Notes under the pieces: generated by a model | What the model was told of the DNA's origin: nothing | What the model saw: only the letters and a program-made list of their open reading frames with translations | Databases searched by the model: none | NCBI GenBank assembly: GCA_023333565.1 | Contig: JAJKFH010002273.1 | Location: forward strand, 2,232,001 to 2,296,000 | Direction of reading: 5' to 3' | Length of the DNA stretch: 64,000 nucleotides | From: Puffinus mauretanicus | Taxonomy: Eukaryota > Chordata > Aves > Procellariiformes > Procellariidae | Shown: piece by piece, positions 14,133 through 28,000 of the stretch | Layout: the number at the start of each line of letters is the position of its first letter | Position numbering within the stretch: position 1 is the first letter of the stretch | Translations under genes and position numbers: made by a program

Positions 14133-15370
14133 GGGGGTGGAGCCACCCAAATCACGGTGAGCCCGAACCATGCATACACTGAACCATGGGGTATGCATCA
14201 CTATACAGGGTGACGTACTACACCAGATGGGGCAATTATGCTTTTGGAGCAAAAGAAGCCAGGCTGCTCCTATAGGCCTCAGCATGCATTGTAAACATTC
14301 AGCAGGGTCATACGGTCGTGCTTGAATGGTTAGCCCATGCTGAAGGCCATTCTGTTGTTTTCATTTCCATTATAGCTAGCATGCCTGCCCTTCTGATTAC
14401 AGACTTTACAGTAACTCTTCCATCTGGTAAGCCACAAAAATAGAACCTGGTTTCCCAAGCCCTGATTCACTGGAGCAATTTTCACTCTTGCAGATCTTCA
14501 TACTGAAACCATCAGATCTATTTTCATGACTGCAGGTCACACTAAAAGATTGAGGCAACTGGATTCGTTTAATATCTGACATTTTAGAAGGCACTCAGAA
14601 CACTGCGAGATCGCTGCTAAAATAATGTTTGCAAGGGAACTACTGCGTGTAGCTGGGAGTAACAAAACCAGTGAAGGGATAAACATACAGAAGGGAAGAC
14701 AAAAGTAAGTGTCTCCTAAGGCGCAATTAGAACTACACAAAGGCAGATGACAGTGCCTTGAACTTGTGTCCTTGCTAATCAAGTGCATTCTAAGTGATAT
14801 AATTGGCTGGCTGCAAATCAGAAAACAGTAGATGTTAGCTGCCAAGGTTTGTTGTTTTAGTGGAAAAACACTGCAAAGAGATTTCAAATGGTGTCACACT
14901 GTACAGTCTCCTTTTGTAAAGAATTGCTTTGTGAACACCTTGCAAAAGATAGCAACACATTTCAGCTTTGAGTCAGAACGCTGGGAGAAACGCCAGGCTA
15001 GCCCAAACCAGTTTGGTTACCTACATCACTTCCAGCAGATGTCTTAACAGTATAGATGCTGCTAAGATATATATAAAGAATAGAACGTGATTAGAATACA
15101 CATTAGTGAACAGGAAAATGGCCCATTCCATACATACAGACATAAAACTACATAAAAAGAATTGTTCAAAGGACATTGCTAGGATTGCTAACTGTATCAC
15201 TAAACTGACAGCCCTCATCTTTAAATTGAGATCAGTGTCCCCTTCCAAACATCTCCAGTGCAACATCTGCTTTGTCCCTCCCCTCTTCTTGGTGGCTTCC
15301 AAAACCTGGAGCTGATTCCAGCATTCATTACCTAACCACAGTTTCTGTAAATCCTTTCTTCTGGTGCTTG

Positions 15371-15424
15371 CCCCACTCCCTCCTCCCTCCTCCCTGCCTT
15401 CCTCCTCCCTGCCTTCCTCCTCCC
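15371..15424. repeat. Pyrimidine-rich minisatellite
   Basis: Polypyrimidine tract built from CTCC/CCTCC units. It includes a clear direct repeat of a 15-base unit, ctgccttcctcctcc, twice in tandem. Confidence 0.8.
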
Positions 15425-18180
15425 ACTTCTCTGCCCACTCATGGATATCTCAGCCCCAGGTTCCTTTCTTCTGTCCTGGTTACCCCACTGGTTCCTTCTT
15501 TTGAAAAATTCAGCATACTGTACTTCTTCAGAAACTTGATTAGCTTGTCCACCCTGGCAGTAGCTGAGGCAGCCAGCACATCCCATCATCCGAGGAAGAG
15601 CAAGTGGTGAAGCTTCTTCTGCCCCTGCCAGCCACTGTGGCAGGCAGCATCTAACTAGGTACAGCCTTTATGATATTCTCTTGAAGGACCTAAGAAAAAA
15701 AGATCAGGTGTGTCTACTGTGGGCAGTATTTTCAAACTTTTTAGAAGACATATGCAGACAAACCTCTCAAGAGAAAATTTGGATGGTTTTTGAGCAGACT
15801 GAAAAAAGAAACGTTGATGACAAAATGTCACCCTCACTATCAAATGGACGAGGGCACTCACACTGTTGAAAGCATAGGTGGCCAGGCTTCATTTTTTGTA
15901 GTGGAGAGCAACCCCTTTTTCTGTGCTCTCTTTTCTTGAAATAGCATAACAATATTGCTATATTCCCCATCATCCATCGTCACTTGCATTGTACTATGAA
16001 CTCGCAGCACAGATTACTATCACCTGTACTACAGGATCAAGCGCCTTTGCTCGCAAAGCAGCTGTTGTTCTGGCCCATAAGAAAGGCATACATGAACTGC
16101 TGAGAATAACTGTGAGGACCCAGATGCAGTTAAATTCAGCTGTAGTTATTCCTCACCTCCAAAAGACTGTGGTAATTCTTCTTTCCAGGAGACTCCGGTG
16201 AAGGGTCGTGGGGGAGCTCTGCAGTAGGAAAGATGCTCTCCTTCCCCACTGCCTTTATGGTGACTTTGGTACTTCCCAGGGATAAGCAAGGCTGCTGCAG
16301 GTCTCCTGGTGAGGGAGCAGGACCGGGTCTGTAGATGGCTCCTTCTCAGTTATTTGACAGGTTGCTGAAATTTCCCTAAGGAATCCAAGCAAAATAAGTT
16401 GAAATGAAGTGCTATAAATGTATAACGGCATAGAGTTTTATCAGGTAAAGACAGGGCATTTTGTATAGCCAAGAGGCTTTCTTCCTCCCAGATTTCAAGG
16501 TCTCCTGTGAACAAAAGCAGTAGCAAGCTGCTTAAACAAAGGTTATACACATTTAAAATGTAGGCTTAGGGAACTTTGTTATAGGAGTCACTCCTGGCTC
16601 CCACTAAGATTCTAAATATACTATTCTGTGTGTGAATTTTACATATGGTTTTGTTAAAAGAAAGGTCACACTGTGAGTTTGTTGGATTTTTACGTTTCTG
16701 GATGTAGTGGATTCCAGAGATGTAAATTCTTGTTTCAAAATACTACCAACTATCACAATTTTTTTGCCTGAAGGATCAGCATCCATGGCTGTTTCCAGCT
16801 GATAGCTACAGATCAGTGCTGTTTGAACATCATTTGATCTACTGAGATGGTACTAAGTGAACACAGTTGATGGTTTTGTGGAGTTCTAGTTGTCTGCTCC
16901 AGTTGAAAGCTAGTTGTCTGCTTCACTGCAGATATAAGCTGAAACAGCTGATCAAGAATGAGATCTTATTTGAATAGTTAAACACTGTCTTCATCTGAGC
17001 ATTAACTAATTTGCATGGCAAAATTCCAATTTACCATCTATCACTTAAATGACAGCTTGTGAAACAGTAGTTCAGCATTCTTCACTTGCAGTGTTAGATT
17101 TCTATTCAAATCAGGAGAGGAAACATATGTGGAGTGTGTGTGTTGGGGGCAGGCATTGTAAAACACACACAGAATGCATACTTAACACCAAAAGCATTAG
17201 ATATAAAATATAGAATATAAACATGGAAATTACTCTGTTCCATTAAAAAAAAAACAACCTCCAAAAAACAACTAGCTGAATTGAACAGAAACAATAGAAA
17301 TATGTTGAAATCTTCTCGTAACCCATACGACCAGAGGCACGTGGAAAATCTGAATTTGTTTCCTTGAGCATAATCGTAGCATCCCACTGAGTTGTTCCTT
17401 AGAAGCTACGAATGTGCCACAAAAAAAAAAAAGATCTACCCATTTTCCTGGAATGCAAAAAGAATTGTGCTTGTTCCTTGGTTTGGGGTCGTTTAAGCAC
17501 CCAATTACAAAGAAGCTATTCCTGGGTAAAACCCAGATTTAGAGCTAATTCAAAATCTGTCATTATGTGTTGGCCCGTTGATGTTACCCAGGTGTATAGG
17601 GCCCAGAAACTTGATGAGATCTCCTGTCTGAAAACATTATCTCTTTGGGGAGTATCTGTATCCGTTACAAAGTCAGCATGTTTTAAGTCTGTAAACTGAC
17701 GGCTTAAATAAGAGCAATTTCAGGAAGCGGGAGCAAGTGCGACCGAAGCAGTCTTGCATTCAGACTATTAATGCAGAGCTGCTGGACACCCCTTTGAGGC
17801 CCGCTCACAGCCAGAAGGTTAACACAGCCTCCCGTCTGCCAACAGAAGTTTAGAAAAAGACATATTTTGACTTCAGAGAGGTTTTAAATTGTAATTTTTG
17901 CTGTGGGGGTAATCTAAATATGTTGCTATTATGTTCCATTTCAAGGTTAAGCAATACAAACAAAATTCCCTCTGAAACAAACAACACACGTCCTCATCAC
18001 TGTCCCAAGCGCTTCTGCTCCCTCGTACATCCCACGGCTCCCATGACGTACCTCAGTTTCATGCTATAAAGCATGAACCGTGGTACAGCACGGTTCTCAC
18101 TTTATTTCAGACATTTTAAACTCAGGAACAAACCTGCAGAAAATAATTAGGTTTCAGCACTGCGGAGATACCATGGGAAG

Positions 18181-19085
18181 TCAGGTGGAGCGGTCAGCAT
18201 GCTCTACAGGAGGCTGGTGCGGAGCGGCACAGACGCAACCGCTCTGCATCGCTTGACCCTGAGGATAGGGAATTGCTGGTCCTGGATGCAGTTACCGGTG
18301 CCGACGTGCCCCATCCAGACCCCTCATACAAGCCTCTGGCACACTTTGTATACCAAGGTAGTACATCCCCTCTTTTGTATGCAAGTCACAAGCACGTGCC
18401 TCCCAAAAGCCCTTTTTTTTTTAGAAATAAATGCAGCCTTTCCCCAAACCAGGTCCTAAGCATTAAATCAAGACCTCTTTGGTTACTCTGATAGGTGATT
18501 CTTCAGCACTAAGAGGTGCTCAGCATCCTGCAGGAGGTGGAAACAAAACCTTTTTTTTTTTTGGAAAAGCCAAACAAGTTTGAAAACTCTCGCTCACATT
18601 TCTGCATAAGAAACCAGACAGCTCACCTCTATACCCCAGCGCCTGCTCTGCAAAGAACCACAGGTTTCCGCCAACGTGCTCTGTGTGGCAGCCCTGCCGC
18701 GTGCTGCCATGGTCGTGGGGCTCTTTCCCCCCCAGACTCACTCCTGGCCAGAGCACAGCCACCCAGCGGTTCTTGCCCCAGGATGATGGCTACGCCGCTC
18801 CTCCTGCCTTACAGCCCTTAGAGATGGTGAAGCAAGCTCCTCCTGCCACTGCTTCTAGTTCGGTCTGGCCCAATGGTCTAGCGTGGCATGCCACCCGTGG
18901 CTACCAAAAAAGTGTGTGCAATCAGCAGCCCTGGGCCCTCGGAGGGCCTGCGGCATGGGGTGGGCAATGGGGAGCTACTAGTAAGGTGGATCCTTCTTCT
19001 GGTCTTCAGCTCCCAGAGGGAGCCTGGACCTGGTCTTTAAACTCTCAAATGTGGGTTTTTTTAAACAGTACCAGGAATAAATAAC
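18181..19085. other. GC-richer patch without recognised gene
   Basis: A stretch with more G+C and CpG than its flanks. Open frames of up to 133 codons (18683-19084, plus strand) appear, but they overlap others on both strands, are rich in Pro, Trp and Ser of low complexity, and show no domain. A decayed repeat or non-coding exon is possible. Confidence 0.4.
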
Positions 19086-22000
19086 AGAGGATGGGTGCAA
19101 TTGATGCCTTTAATTACATTTTTTAAATGCCAGTGACATATACTGGTGAAATGTTGAGGTTCGTACTGCCATACGGGAGTGCTCTAGAAACTTGTTGCCA
19201 TGTTTGTACATGCTACGGTGGCACTGATCGTTTAAAAAGGGGGATGAAATGGCCTTTTAGCCATTTTCATAAAGAATTAAATACATGATTTTATAAAACT
19301 TACCTCTGAACAAAAACCTAACCTGGAACTATCGATGCAAGTCACAATCAAGTTATGTTTTACCAAATAACATGGGATGATCAACTTTTTCCCATTTCAT
19401 ACATGAAATGCTGAATTTGGCATTGTATTTATTTTGATGTGTGAACCCTCCCCGCCCCATTCACACAGGCAGATCATTGTGAGGAACTGTGCAAGTATCT
19501 CGTGCCAGAACTACTGCAGTAGGAAAATTCTGCCGTGTGTGTGTGCGTGCTGGAATGTGTCTGCTTCCAGTAAGACCTACATTAAAAAAAATTAAAAACA
19601 TGTGTGAGAAAAATCAGTTCTTAAAGTCTGTGGTCACATTTCGGTCTTTTCATTCTTGCGAGACACATTTGGAGAGGAAATTAAAAAACCAAAACCACAT
19701 ACACACAGATGAGGGAAAAATTAGTTTAGATGTAAACATATGACCCTCAAAGAGCACACAGAAAAAAACATACCGTCCCTGTATTTGCCTCTGTGAATTT
19801 AACCATTACTTACGATTAAACAAGTAATAACAAAAACACACAAAAAGTGTGCCCTGTTGAGATGCTCTTAATGCACCGGGAAGATGCCTGTGTTCTGTAG
19901 GCTGTTTGCTTACAAAGAGAAACTGCTGGCTCTTCGGGCTTTTCCCAGAGGAGATGGGCATTTTGCCAGTGTTTCATTTTCAAGTGCTATTGTTCACCTA
20001 GGGCTTTAGCAAAAAAGCTTTTGCTTATTTATTACTAATCCTAGCCTAAGTAATGATAATTTTTAATCCTTTTATATTTTAAAACAAATTTATCAGACAA
20101 TGACACCAAACACAATGTCCCCCAAAGCTCTGGCATTTAGTTTTTCATTTAATAGGTAATTCTATAATTCACACATCCATGGAATTGCTTTGTTGGTTCA
20201 TGAAACCTGCTTCTATGAGCATTCCTTTGACAAAACATAAATCTTACTCAGGTTGTGAGGACTGTTTTTAACATGCTTTCATTAGTTATTGTCTTGACAA
20301 CACAGTAACAGAGAGGAACAGTGTTTATTGCTTACTTTATCCATCCCCCTGTGAATCTTTGTAAAATACTGATGTGTTCATACATTATATTATTCAGACT
20401 TGATATGTATTAGACAGAATGAATATTGCTTTTTAATAAGTAATACAGCTTTTTTAGTAATGTAATGTCACATTTTCATTTATCTTCATGATTTGGTATA
20501 AATTCATGCTATAATCTTGACTGAACTCAGTTTGAGAGACCCACTCAAACTTGTTCTTAACACCAAACAGTGTAATTTGGTGTAATTGTCTGTGCTTGGT
20601 CATGGGGTGCTCAAAACCAAACAAGCATGGATGCCGCATGTCATTTTACACATTACAAAAAAACCCCTGATCCCTCTATTTTGATGATTAATGTTCTATT
20701 ATTGGAAAGAGATGCTGTGAATGTCAGCTGGCTACTTCTGTAACTTTGCTAGCCTTGCATACAAGGCTGTCAGTCTGTAATCTACACTATGAAATAATTT
20801 ACTTGTCATTTAACTAGTTTAGTGTCAATAGAAAACACTTGCCAAGTAGTTTGCAATACATACATATGAAGAGCAGTTTGGGTTTTTCAGAAGGGTTGGA
20901 ATGAGAGAGTTGCTGTCATAACTAATGTAAGCACAAATCCATCTAGTCTTCAACTTCAGCTAGTGCAGCTGTCTAGAAAACAAACAGACAAAAAAAAAAT
21001 CCCTCTACCTATATATATAAAGTTTTAGCAGATTATTTAAATACTTCATGGAAATTGAGATTTCTTTGTGAAATCTCTACATGCCTAGCTGGCAGTGCAG
21101 GAGGACAAGAGCACTCCAAAGACTGTCAATGCAATTTTGTGATTCCAGCCTACGCAGAAACCATAACCTCATGTAGGAAAAGGGAAAATGAGAATATGGC
21201 AAAACCAAGATTTATTTTGTTAAACCAGGAAGGAGGCTTACCTTTCAGCATCCAACCAATAAAAATGTTGGGGGGGGGGGAGATCTGGCAGATGGGACAA
21301 ATAGAAGGAGATCCAAAGTGTTTCCTTGTTTCCAAACCCCTGACTGCCTCCCAGACCCCCCAAAAGCCAGTACCTTCTTCCCCTCCTTGTTCTACAGGCT
21401 TACCCCGGCTGCCTCTCTGCAAGCAACGAGAGGGAAGGGAGAAACTGCTTTGAGATATTTTCACCATATCCAGCCTTACAGATAGAGGCAAAAGACACCA
21501 GAGAAGTTGACCGGGACCTGAAGAAGCTGCTTCTTTCCAGGCAGACTACAGAAACTCTCCAAATCCTCAGCAGGGTGTAGGATTAAACCACAACAAAACC
21601 AAAAACTGACATTTGCTGTCACAGTGTCTCGCAGGACACAGGCTGGCATGCCCCCTCCCCAAGAGAGGCAAATGAGCACTCAGTGTACAGGAGCGTGCCC
21701 AAAGCCCTGTAGGTTGTCCCCATAACACCTCCGCTCCCTGCATGGCCCTGCTCATGGCCGTGGTGCTCTCAGGGACCTGAGTGTCGTGTGGTCACCAGCC
21801 AAAATAAAAGCTGTGCCCCAAAATGAGGATGATTTGCCTGCTGATTCTCAAAAAAAAATCAGGAGATGAGAATAACACTTTCAGCTGCACTTGAAATCAC
21901 CTGGCTTAAAATATGATCCTAATCTGCTCTCCTTTATAGTTAAACCAGTAGACTAAACCATACTGGTAAGGTATATTATCTTTGCAAAAATTCACTTCCT

Positions 22001-25000
22001 TTTCAATTACATTTAATTTCCACTTCATCTTTCCCTTATATTTATTCCACAAACAAGCCATTGTGTTATTAATGATTCAGAGTTCCCCAAATCCATATGT
22101 TTTATGGATTTTATGTCAAAGTGGACTCATAATACTTTAATGAGGAAAAAGAATAATATTTTACTGGACTCACATCTTACACTACCCAGCCAATAGGCCT
22201 GTAAGCAGTTCTAAATCTTTCTGTAACAGCACCATGGAGATTACAAAAAAGAAATAGGCATTGCCAGCTTCCTCTGCTCCCCACCCCTCAAAAGGATTGA
22301 TGTTTTCCTGCAAGACCTTCTTAAAGAGCTAGTATATTTGCAGCAAATTGTTAAATCCTCTCTGATGGTTATACACCTACATACAGGTGTAGAAAATCCT
22401 TTAACGTTTTGTAACACGCAGAAATCAGGTAGATGATAAAACAGAGCTATCAGTCACTTTAGCAGTCAAGTGAATTTGATTCTCCTCGTTTTTCTGGAGA
22501 CATCTAGTTTGCCATGTGCACACTCAGAGATTTAGCTATTCATGTATTAGAATGACAAATTTAAAGTCGTGAATTTCACATTAGCAATACAGATGGAGGA
22601 ATGAATGATCTTGGAAAATTAGACGGTGGAAAGACTGGTGTTGGAGAGTAGCATGAGAGTTGGAAATCCTAGACAAAGCAGAGGGAAAGGGTATTAGAGA
22701 GGAGGCAGAATGGGAAAAGCAGAAAGACGTAAGTTAGAAAAAGAAGGAAAAAACTGTGATAGAAGAAAAGACTGGAAGATGGAGTAAAGAATCTGAGGAA
22801 AAGCTAAAGTGAAAAGATGAAGATTAGCAGCTAACAGAAACATTAAAATGTTCAGATAGCAGCATTTCATTGACACTAATTAATAAGAAATGTGTTATTG
22901 TGTTCAAAGTTGATGCCATTTTTTCACAGAATAACTTACTGGGGTTGCTGTCCCCCCACTCTTCCAGTTGTGCCAATCACTTGCTGGTAGATTAAGATGC
23001 CGAAATGCCTGTTTATACCATTCAGTTTAAGCTCTATTATATACACATAGGCACATGCAGAGAAAAGTGCTACAGTGACTGCTTATGAGACCAGGAATTT
23101 GTATAAAGGAAAGGGTAAGCCTGAGGAGGGGGAGAGGAGGGATAAAGGGAAAATCTCTGAGAAAAAAAGGAGACATATTCAAGAGACATCAGTCTTGAAA
23201 TTAGAAGCTCATTAATTCTCAGCTTGTTTTCAGTCTCTGTGGAGATTTACCATATGTGACAGCAACTCAGCCTTGGAGTCCGATTAGAACTGTTTTCCAA
23301 ATACTAGTCTAAATTACTACCAGAAAGCCTCATCATTTTCAGCAAAGTTTGATGAACTGGTTACCCTTTAACAGCGATGTTTTGTGCACTAAATTGCAAC
23401 TGGCCTGCTATTTTTCTCATATCACTGCTGACAGATGAGTCTGATTATCATCCTAGATCCACCTTGCCCATGCTCATTTGGACAACAAAGATAGCAACTG
23501 AACTGAAAGAAAATTCCAGGAAAAGTAATTGAAGACAAATTAAAAATTTCAATACATTTTCCTGGAAATTTGCCCACAAAGCATATTGTTTACATATCCA
23601 CCTCCATCCAGAAGTTTGAAAGCATATCCCAGGATGCCTGCTGTTAATGTTTCAGCCCTACCCTGGCCAGGTTTCTCACAAAGCTCCCGGATGCTCTAGG
23701 CCAAGACCAATTTGTCAATGCCAGGTTGTATGATGATTTATGACCGTAGCCGAGTGAGGATGCCGGCTACGTTCTGTCTCTTCTGTCTCTCCCTAACTAG
23801 CTGTGTTGAACGGACGCCATTCCAAATTACTAGCTGGCTACGTGGATGCACGCTCAGAGAGGCTGAAGTTGTTTATTGAATTTCCAGGTATAATCAGCAT
23901 CAATAACTTTTGTAGTTGAAGGAATATTTTGGAAGAGAAAACATGAAACTGTTCAAAGCTGCATCGCACTTAAGTAAATATAACATGTCACAGAGGGAGT
24001 TAGGCTTGCCTAGGAGATGTGAAAAAGCTTCTCAAAGATAAAATTTTATTTGTTCAGTTTTTTTCATGTCACACAAGGTACCAAAGGAAGGAACATCTGA
24101 ACACATACCCAAGATACACCTGTAAAAGCGGCAACAGCTATCTTAACATGTACATAAATGTAAATAATTCTGCTCATGCAGGGTGAACACTTAAGCCCTG
24201 ATTTCCCTTATCCAAACAGCAAAGAAGTCATGTACGACCTGTAGAAGGGGCTCAAAGAACAAAATCTTATGTTTAAAACAAAAAAAGAAGGAAAACTGAG
24301 GGTAAGAAAATTAAGAATAGTGAAGCCAGTACTAAAATAAGGATACTTTACAAATGTTAGAGTCCAGACTGTAGGACATAAGAAATTGAAGAGTAGCGGT
24401 CTGAAAAATGAGTGACATGAATAAGGAAGGTTCAAGTGGGCGACTTGGGATAGATGTTGTACTCTAACACCGCTTCTTGTTTGGGAATGCTGTAGGTAAG
24501 ATGGTGCTTAATGTGTACGAAAGGATAAGGATCAGGTCCTGTCTGGCAGTGAATTAATTCCTCTATCAAACTGTTTATCTGAAGGAAACCTTAATTTGTT
24601 TTTCTGAATAAGAAATTTCTTTCTGGAGAGCTGTGAAGATTGACAAAATTTCTATAAAGAGAAAAAGGAAATACAGCTTCTTTTAGCAGCATTGGCCAAT
24701 TGTTTTTGTTGTTTGGTGGTGGTTTTTTTTTTCCAATGCAGCCATCCAGGAGTGCTTTATCAGCAGGGTTATGCTGATAATTGGCTACACCTCAAGTAAG
24801 ATGAACCTGAGTCTATTGCAGGGAGGCTGGGGAGGCGGGTAGAAGGCAAAAAAAAGAAGAGGAACAGAGACAAAAAAGAATGTTATTAGCGTTTCCTCAA
24901 TATCACAGAATCCACTAGCAGGTCAAAGTTGTAATAATTTCATTTCAGAATAATAAAATCAATGCTGAAGAATGATGAAACAACAGCTACCATGGCTGCT

Positions 25001-28000
25001 TCAGGTGTTATGATACCATTATAGCACAATAGCCTTATTATTCACTGTAGTTCTTCCTAGCATGTCTTGACCACCTGTGACAAGTGTTTCTGAATCTGTG
25101 CACAGCCAAAACCCCAAATTAAATCTGACAAACACAGAAAGTGTTTTGAGCTAACTTGTCCTCCCTTCGCAGTTGCTCATTATGGAGTGACCTACTCTTT
25201 TCGTGTCCTACACAACTCACATCCCTGTAGATTGTGTTTCTTGAAAGCTGATAGTTACAAGTGCTGGCATTCACCAGGTTTTATATACCAGGGAATTAAA
25301 GTAAGAAAAATCTGACAAACAAAGACATTGTAAATCACATGAGAGACCCTTACTAAACCTATACGCTGTATGAATGCAGAGGAAAATTAAGTTACTCTAC
25401 TTTCAGAGGCTCTTTGTGGTGCTCAATTTCCATTGTATGAGAGTTATTATAAGTGCAAGCACATAACTGCAGATATAATGTCAGAGTCATCAAGGTTTCA
25501 GATACTCCATAATGAAGACTTCATCAGAGAGCGAAAATTATTGGCTCCCCTGTTGATGACTTGTACAAAAATCTTAAAAGTAGAAAGTTTGCCAGCTGGA
25601 TTAATCTTCCTGTGCACAGTCATTTGTGAAGCTTTGAAATTTTAACCATTGGCAACAATGCTATAGTTGAAAAAACTCCAAGAATATCAGTTCGATGACA
25701 AACAATGGTCTGCTAAATAGAGACATGCTGTCCTGACAGCTCTGCTTCAGCTATATGGTATGATATGTGCCAGCAAAAGCAGAGAAGACATTTTGTAGCA
25801 TCATAAAACTGCTTCCAGAAATGAGCACCCTGCAGCTATTAGAAACTGCGTGAGAATCACCAAATGTCAGCCTCATGCTCAACAACATTCAATTTAATAA
25901 ATGGATTTAAGAAAGTGAACAGCGTAAGATGATTCAGAACACCCTTAAGACTACCATGATAATATTGAGTGCTTGAGAAAAAAAAGCTACTGTTCACCGT
26001 AAAAAAAGGGGAGAATTTTGTGTCTCATTTTTGTTCCCTGGGACCAATTAAGAGCATTCTGTCATTATTATTGTCAGCACTAGGAACAGTGTACGAACGA
26101 TAATCAATTTACTGACGCATCCTAATATTGACGGTCAGAGGCCTGCACTGAGGACAGCCCTACGTTGTTCTGGCAGTTAACATCGTTTTTTTTCTGAAAT
26201 TTTCTTTTCTGAGACAGGTATTTACATTTATCCAAATCTAAAGAAAAAAAATGGACAGTGGGCAAAAGGAGTGTTTCTGTGTACCAGATCCACAATGTGC
26301 CACAGAACTGGCTGGAAAAAAATAGAATTCTTTTTTGTCCTGAAAATGTTGTTGAAATACTGTTTGTCTTCTTATTCTCCCCCCCCTTTCCTTTTCTTCT
26401 CCTTGCTCTCCACTCCCGTGGCTGCTCCGGCTCTGAGTGTGACCGGTGAGGCGAGAGGTGCCAGGGATGACAGCAGGCACAAAGACATCCCTGCACCAAA
26501 CATTTCCTTGGCATATGCCAAACAGAGACCAAAGTAGAGGAAACTTCAAGTACTCACTAAAGAATGCTGAGTTTACCTGGCTTTTACTAACTTTTTTGTT
26601 GTGGTTTTTTTTTTTTTTTTTTTGCAACAGTTCTCCTACTGCTAGAAAGACATGTAAGATTTACTTGTCCCACAAAAGTCCATATATTGATCCAAGCAGG
26701 AATTTCTGATCAGAGCAACTCAGTTTTGAAGTGAAGTTTCACCCAGACAGCTCTACCAGGAATATTACAAAATGCTGTAATTCTATGATCCAATTAATTA
26801 AAGAAAAAGTAGCTGCACAAGTACTGAAATGTTTTGCCCTCAGCTAAAGTACAAGGGTACTTACCAGATCTCAGAGGTCCAGTACTTTTACCATTAGTTT
26901 CCAATTAACTAATTGACATCAGTTTCTATGAAAATCATGCCTCCTAAATGCCTCAGTGAAATCAGAAGTGTAACATATCAGCAACCAAAAGCTGAAACTG
27001 GTATCTGTTCTCTTTCAGGGGCCTGCATGAGACAGCAAAGAGTACGAAAATACGGAAAGAATTGTTATTTGAATATTCTTAGTTAGCAATAAGTGCTTGT
27101 GAAAACACTTGGGATTTCAGTAACTCCCAAAAGATCCAAAAGCACATATGGACTATGATAGAAGGGAATTCAAAGCCCCATCTTTGGAAACAGGTTTTTA
27201 TGTACACAAACATTCATGTACAGAAAATCAGAATATGTTTGAATGTCCCAGGGCGTTAAGGTACAGAACAGGAAGGCAGTCCTTTGATGGGCAAAAATCT
27301 GCCACTACACTACAGAGATTACCCTGGAAACTAATACTTCATCTTGATTAAAGAAAAAGCTAAAATTTACAGCTTTCACCAGACCCAAGATTTACTTGCA
27401 GGTTGTCCCTATTCAGAGTTACTTACTATTTCAGATGTTTTAAGGTACATTCCTGTGCTGCTATTAATACGTGCACATTGAAGCAGAGAATCACGTATGG
27501 CACAGTAGACATAGGTTGCGACACACGGCCGTAATCCTTCTGCAACTGTGATCATTCACCCCGGGTTTCTCAGGCTCTGCGTACAGGGCTGAAACACTCA
27601 AATCGAGACTCATCAATGGCTCTTCCTTACTTAGAAATGCTCTAAAGGCACCCGATGACCTAGTTTAAACTTAAACCTCATATTCCACATAGATCAAACA
27701 TAAAAGTGAACTAGTATAAATCTCTAAGTGTGACACATCTGAGACAGCTTTCTGGGAAAGAAGGACAAAAATAGAAAAGCCTCATTATATGCCTAACAAC
27801 AAAGTAGAAAATATGTAGTTGAAGCTTATGCCTGATGGGAGAAAAGAAGAGAAGGAAGAAGGGGGTGGGTAGGCTGAAGCTACTTATAAACCTGTGACAC
27901 CAGAGGAAATGCAAAAGGTTTGTATATCCGAATCTGCAATTCACTGGGAAATTTGGGGGACTGGGGAAGGAATGGCAGGGAGAGATTTATTCTGAATACA

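Larger units (their letters stand above)
12869..18180. other. Intergenic DNA with simple-sequence tracts
   Basis: AT-rich sequence with an impure TG-rich tract at about 14094-14132 and a pyrimidine-rich minisatellite at 15371-15424. No gene or mobile element was recognised. Confidence 0.6.

Noticed and set aside
18683..19084. 133-codon plus-strand open frame
   Set aside because: It lies in a GC-richer patch where stops are rarer, overlaps open frames on both strands, and has a low-complexity composition without a domain.
21055..21453. 132-codon plus-strand open frame with an overlapping 113-codon minus frame
   Set aside because: Both strands are open over the same bases, neither shows a domain, and there are no matching splice sites or neighbours.
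26605..26623. T19 tract as a minus-strand retrocopy tail
   Set aside because: No recognisable retrocopy or SINE body next to it and no visible target-site duplication. The same holds for the A19 tract at 43619-43637.
26122..26627. Overlapping 136- and 129-codon minus-strand frames
   Set aside because: Two frames of the same strand are open together with frames on the other strand. The composition is Ser/Lys/Phe-rich from simple tracts, with no domain.
26770..26790. Possible CR1 tail (gtaattctatgatcc)
   Set aside because: Only one octamer-like match, and no CR1 3'UTR sequence before it.
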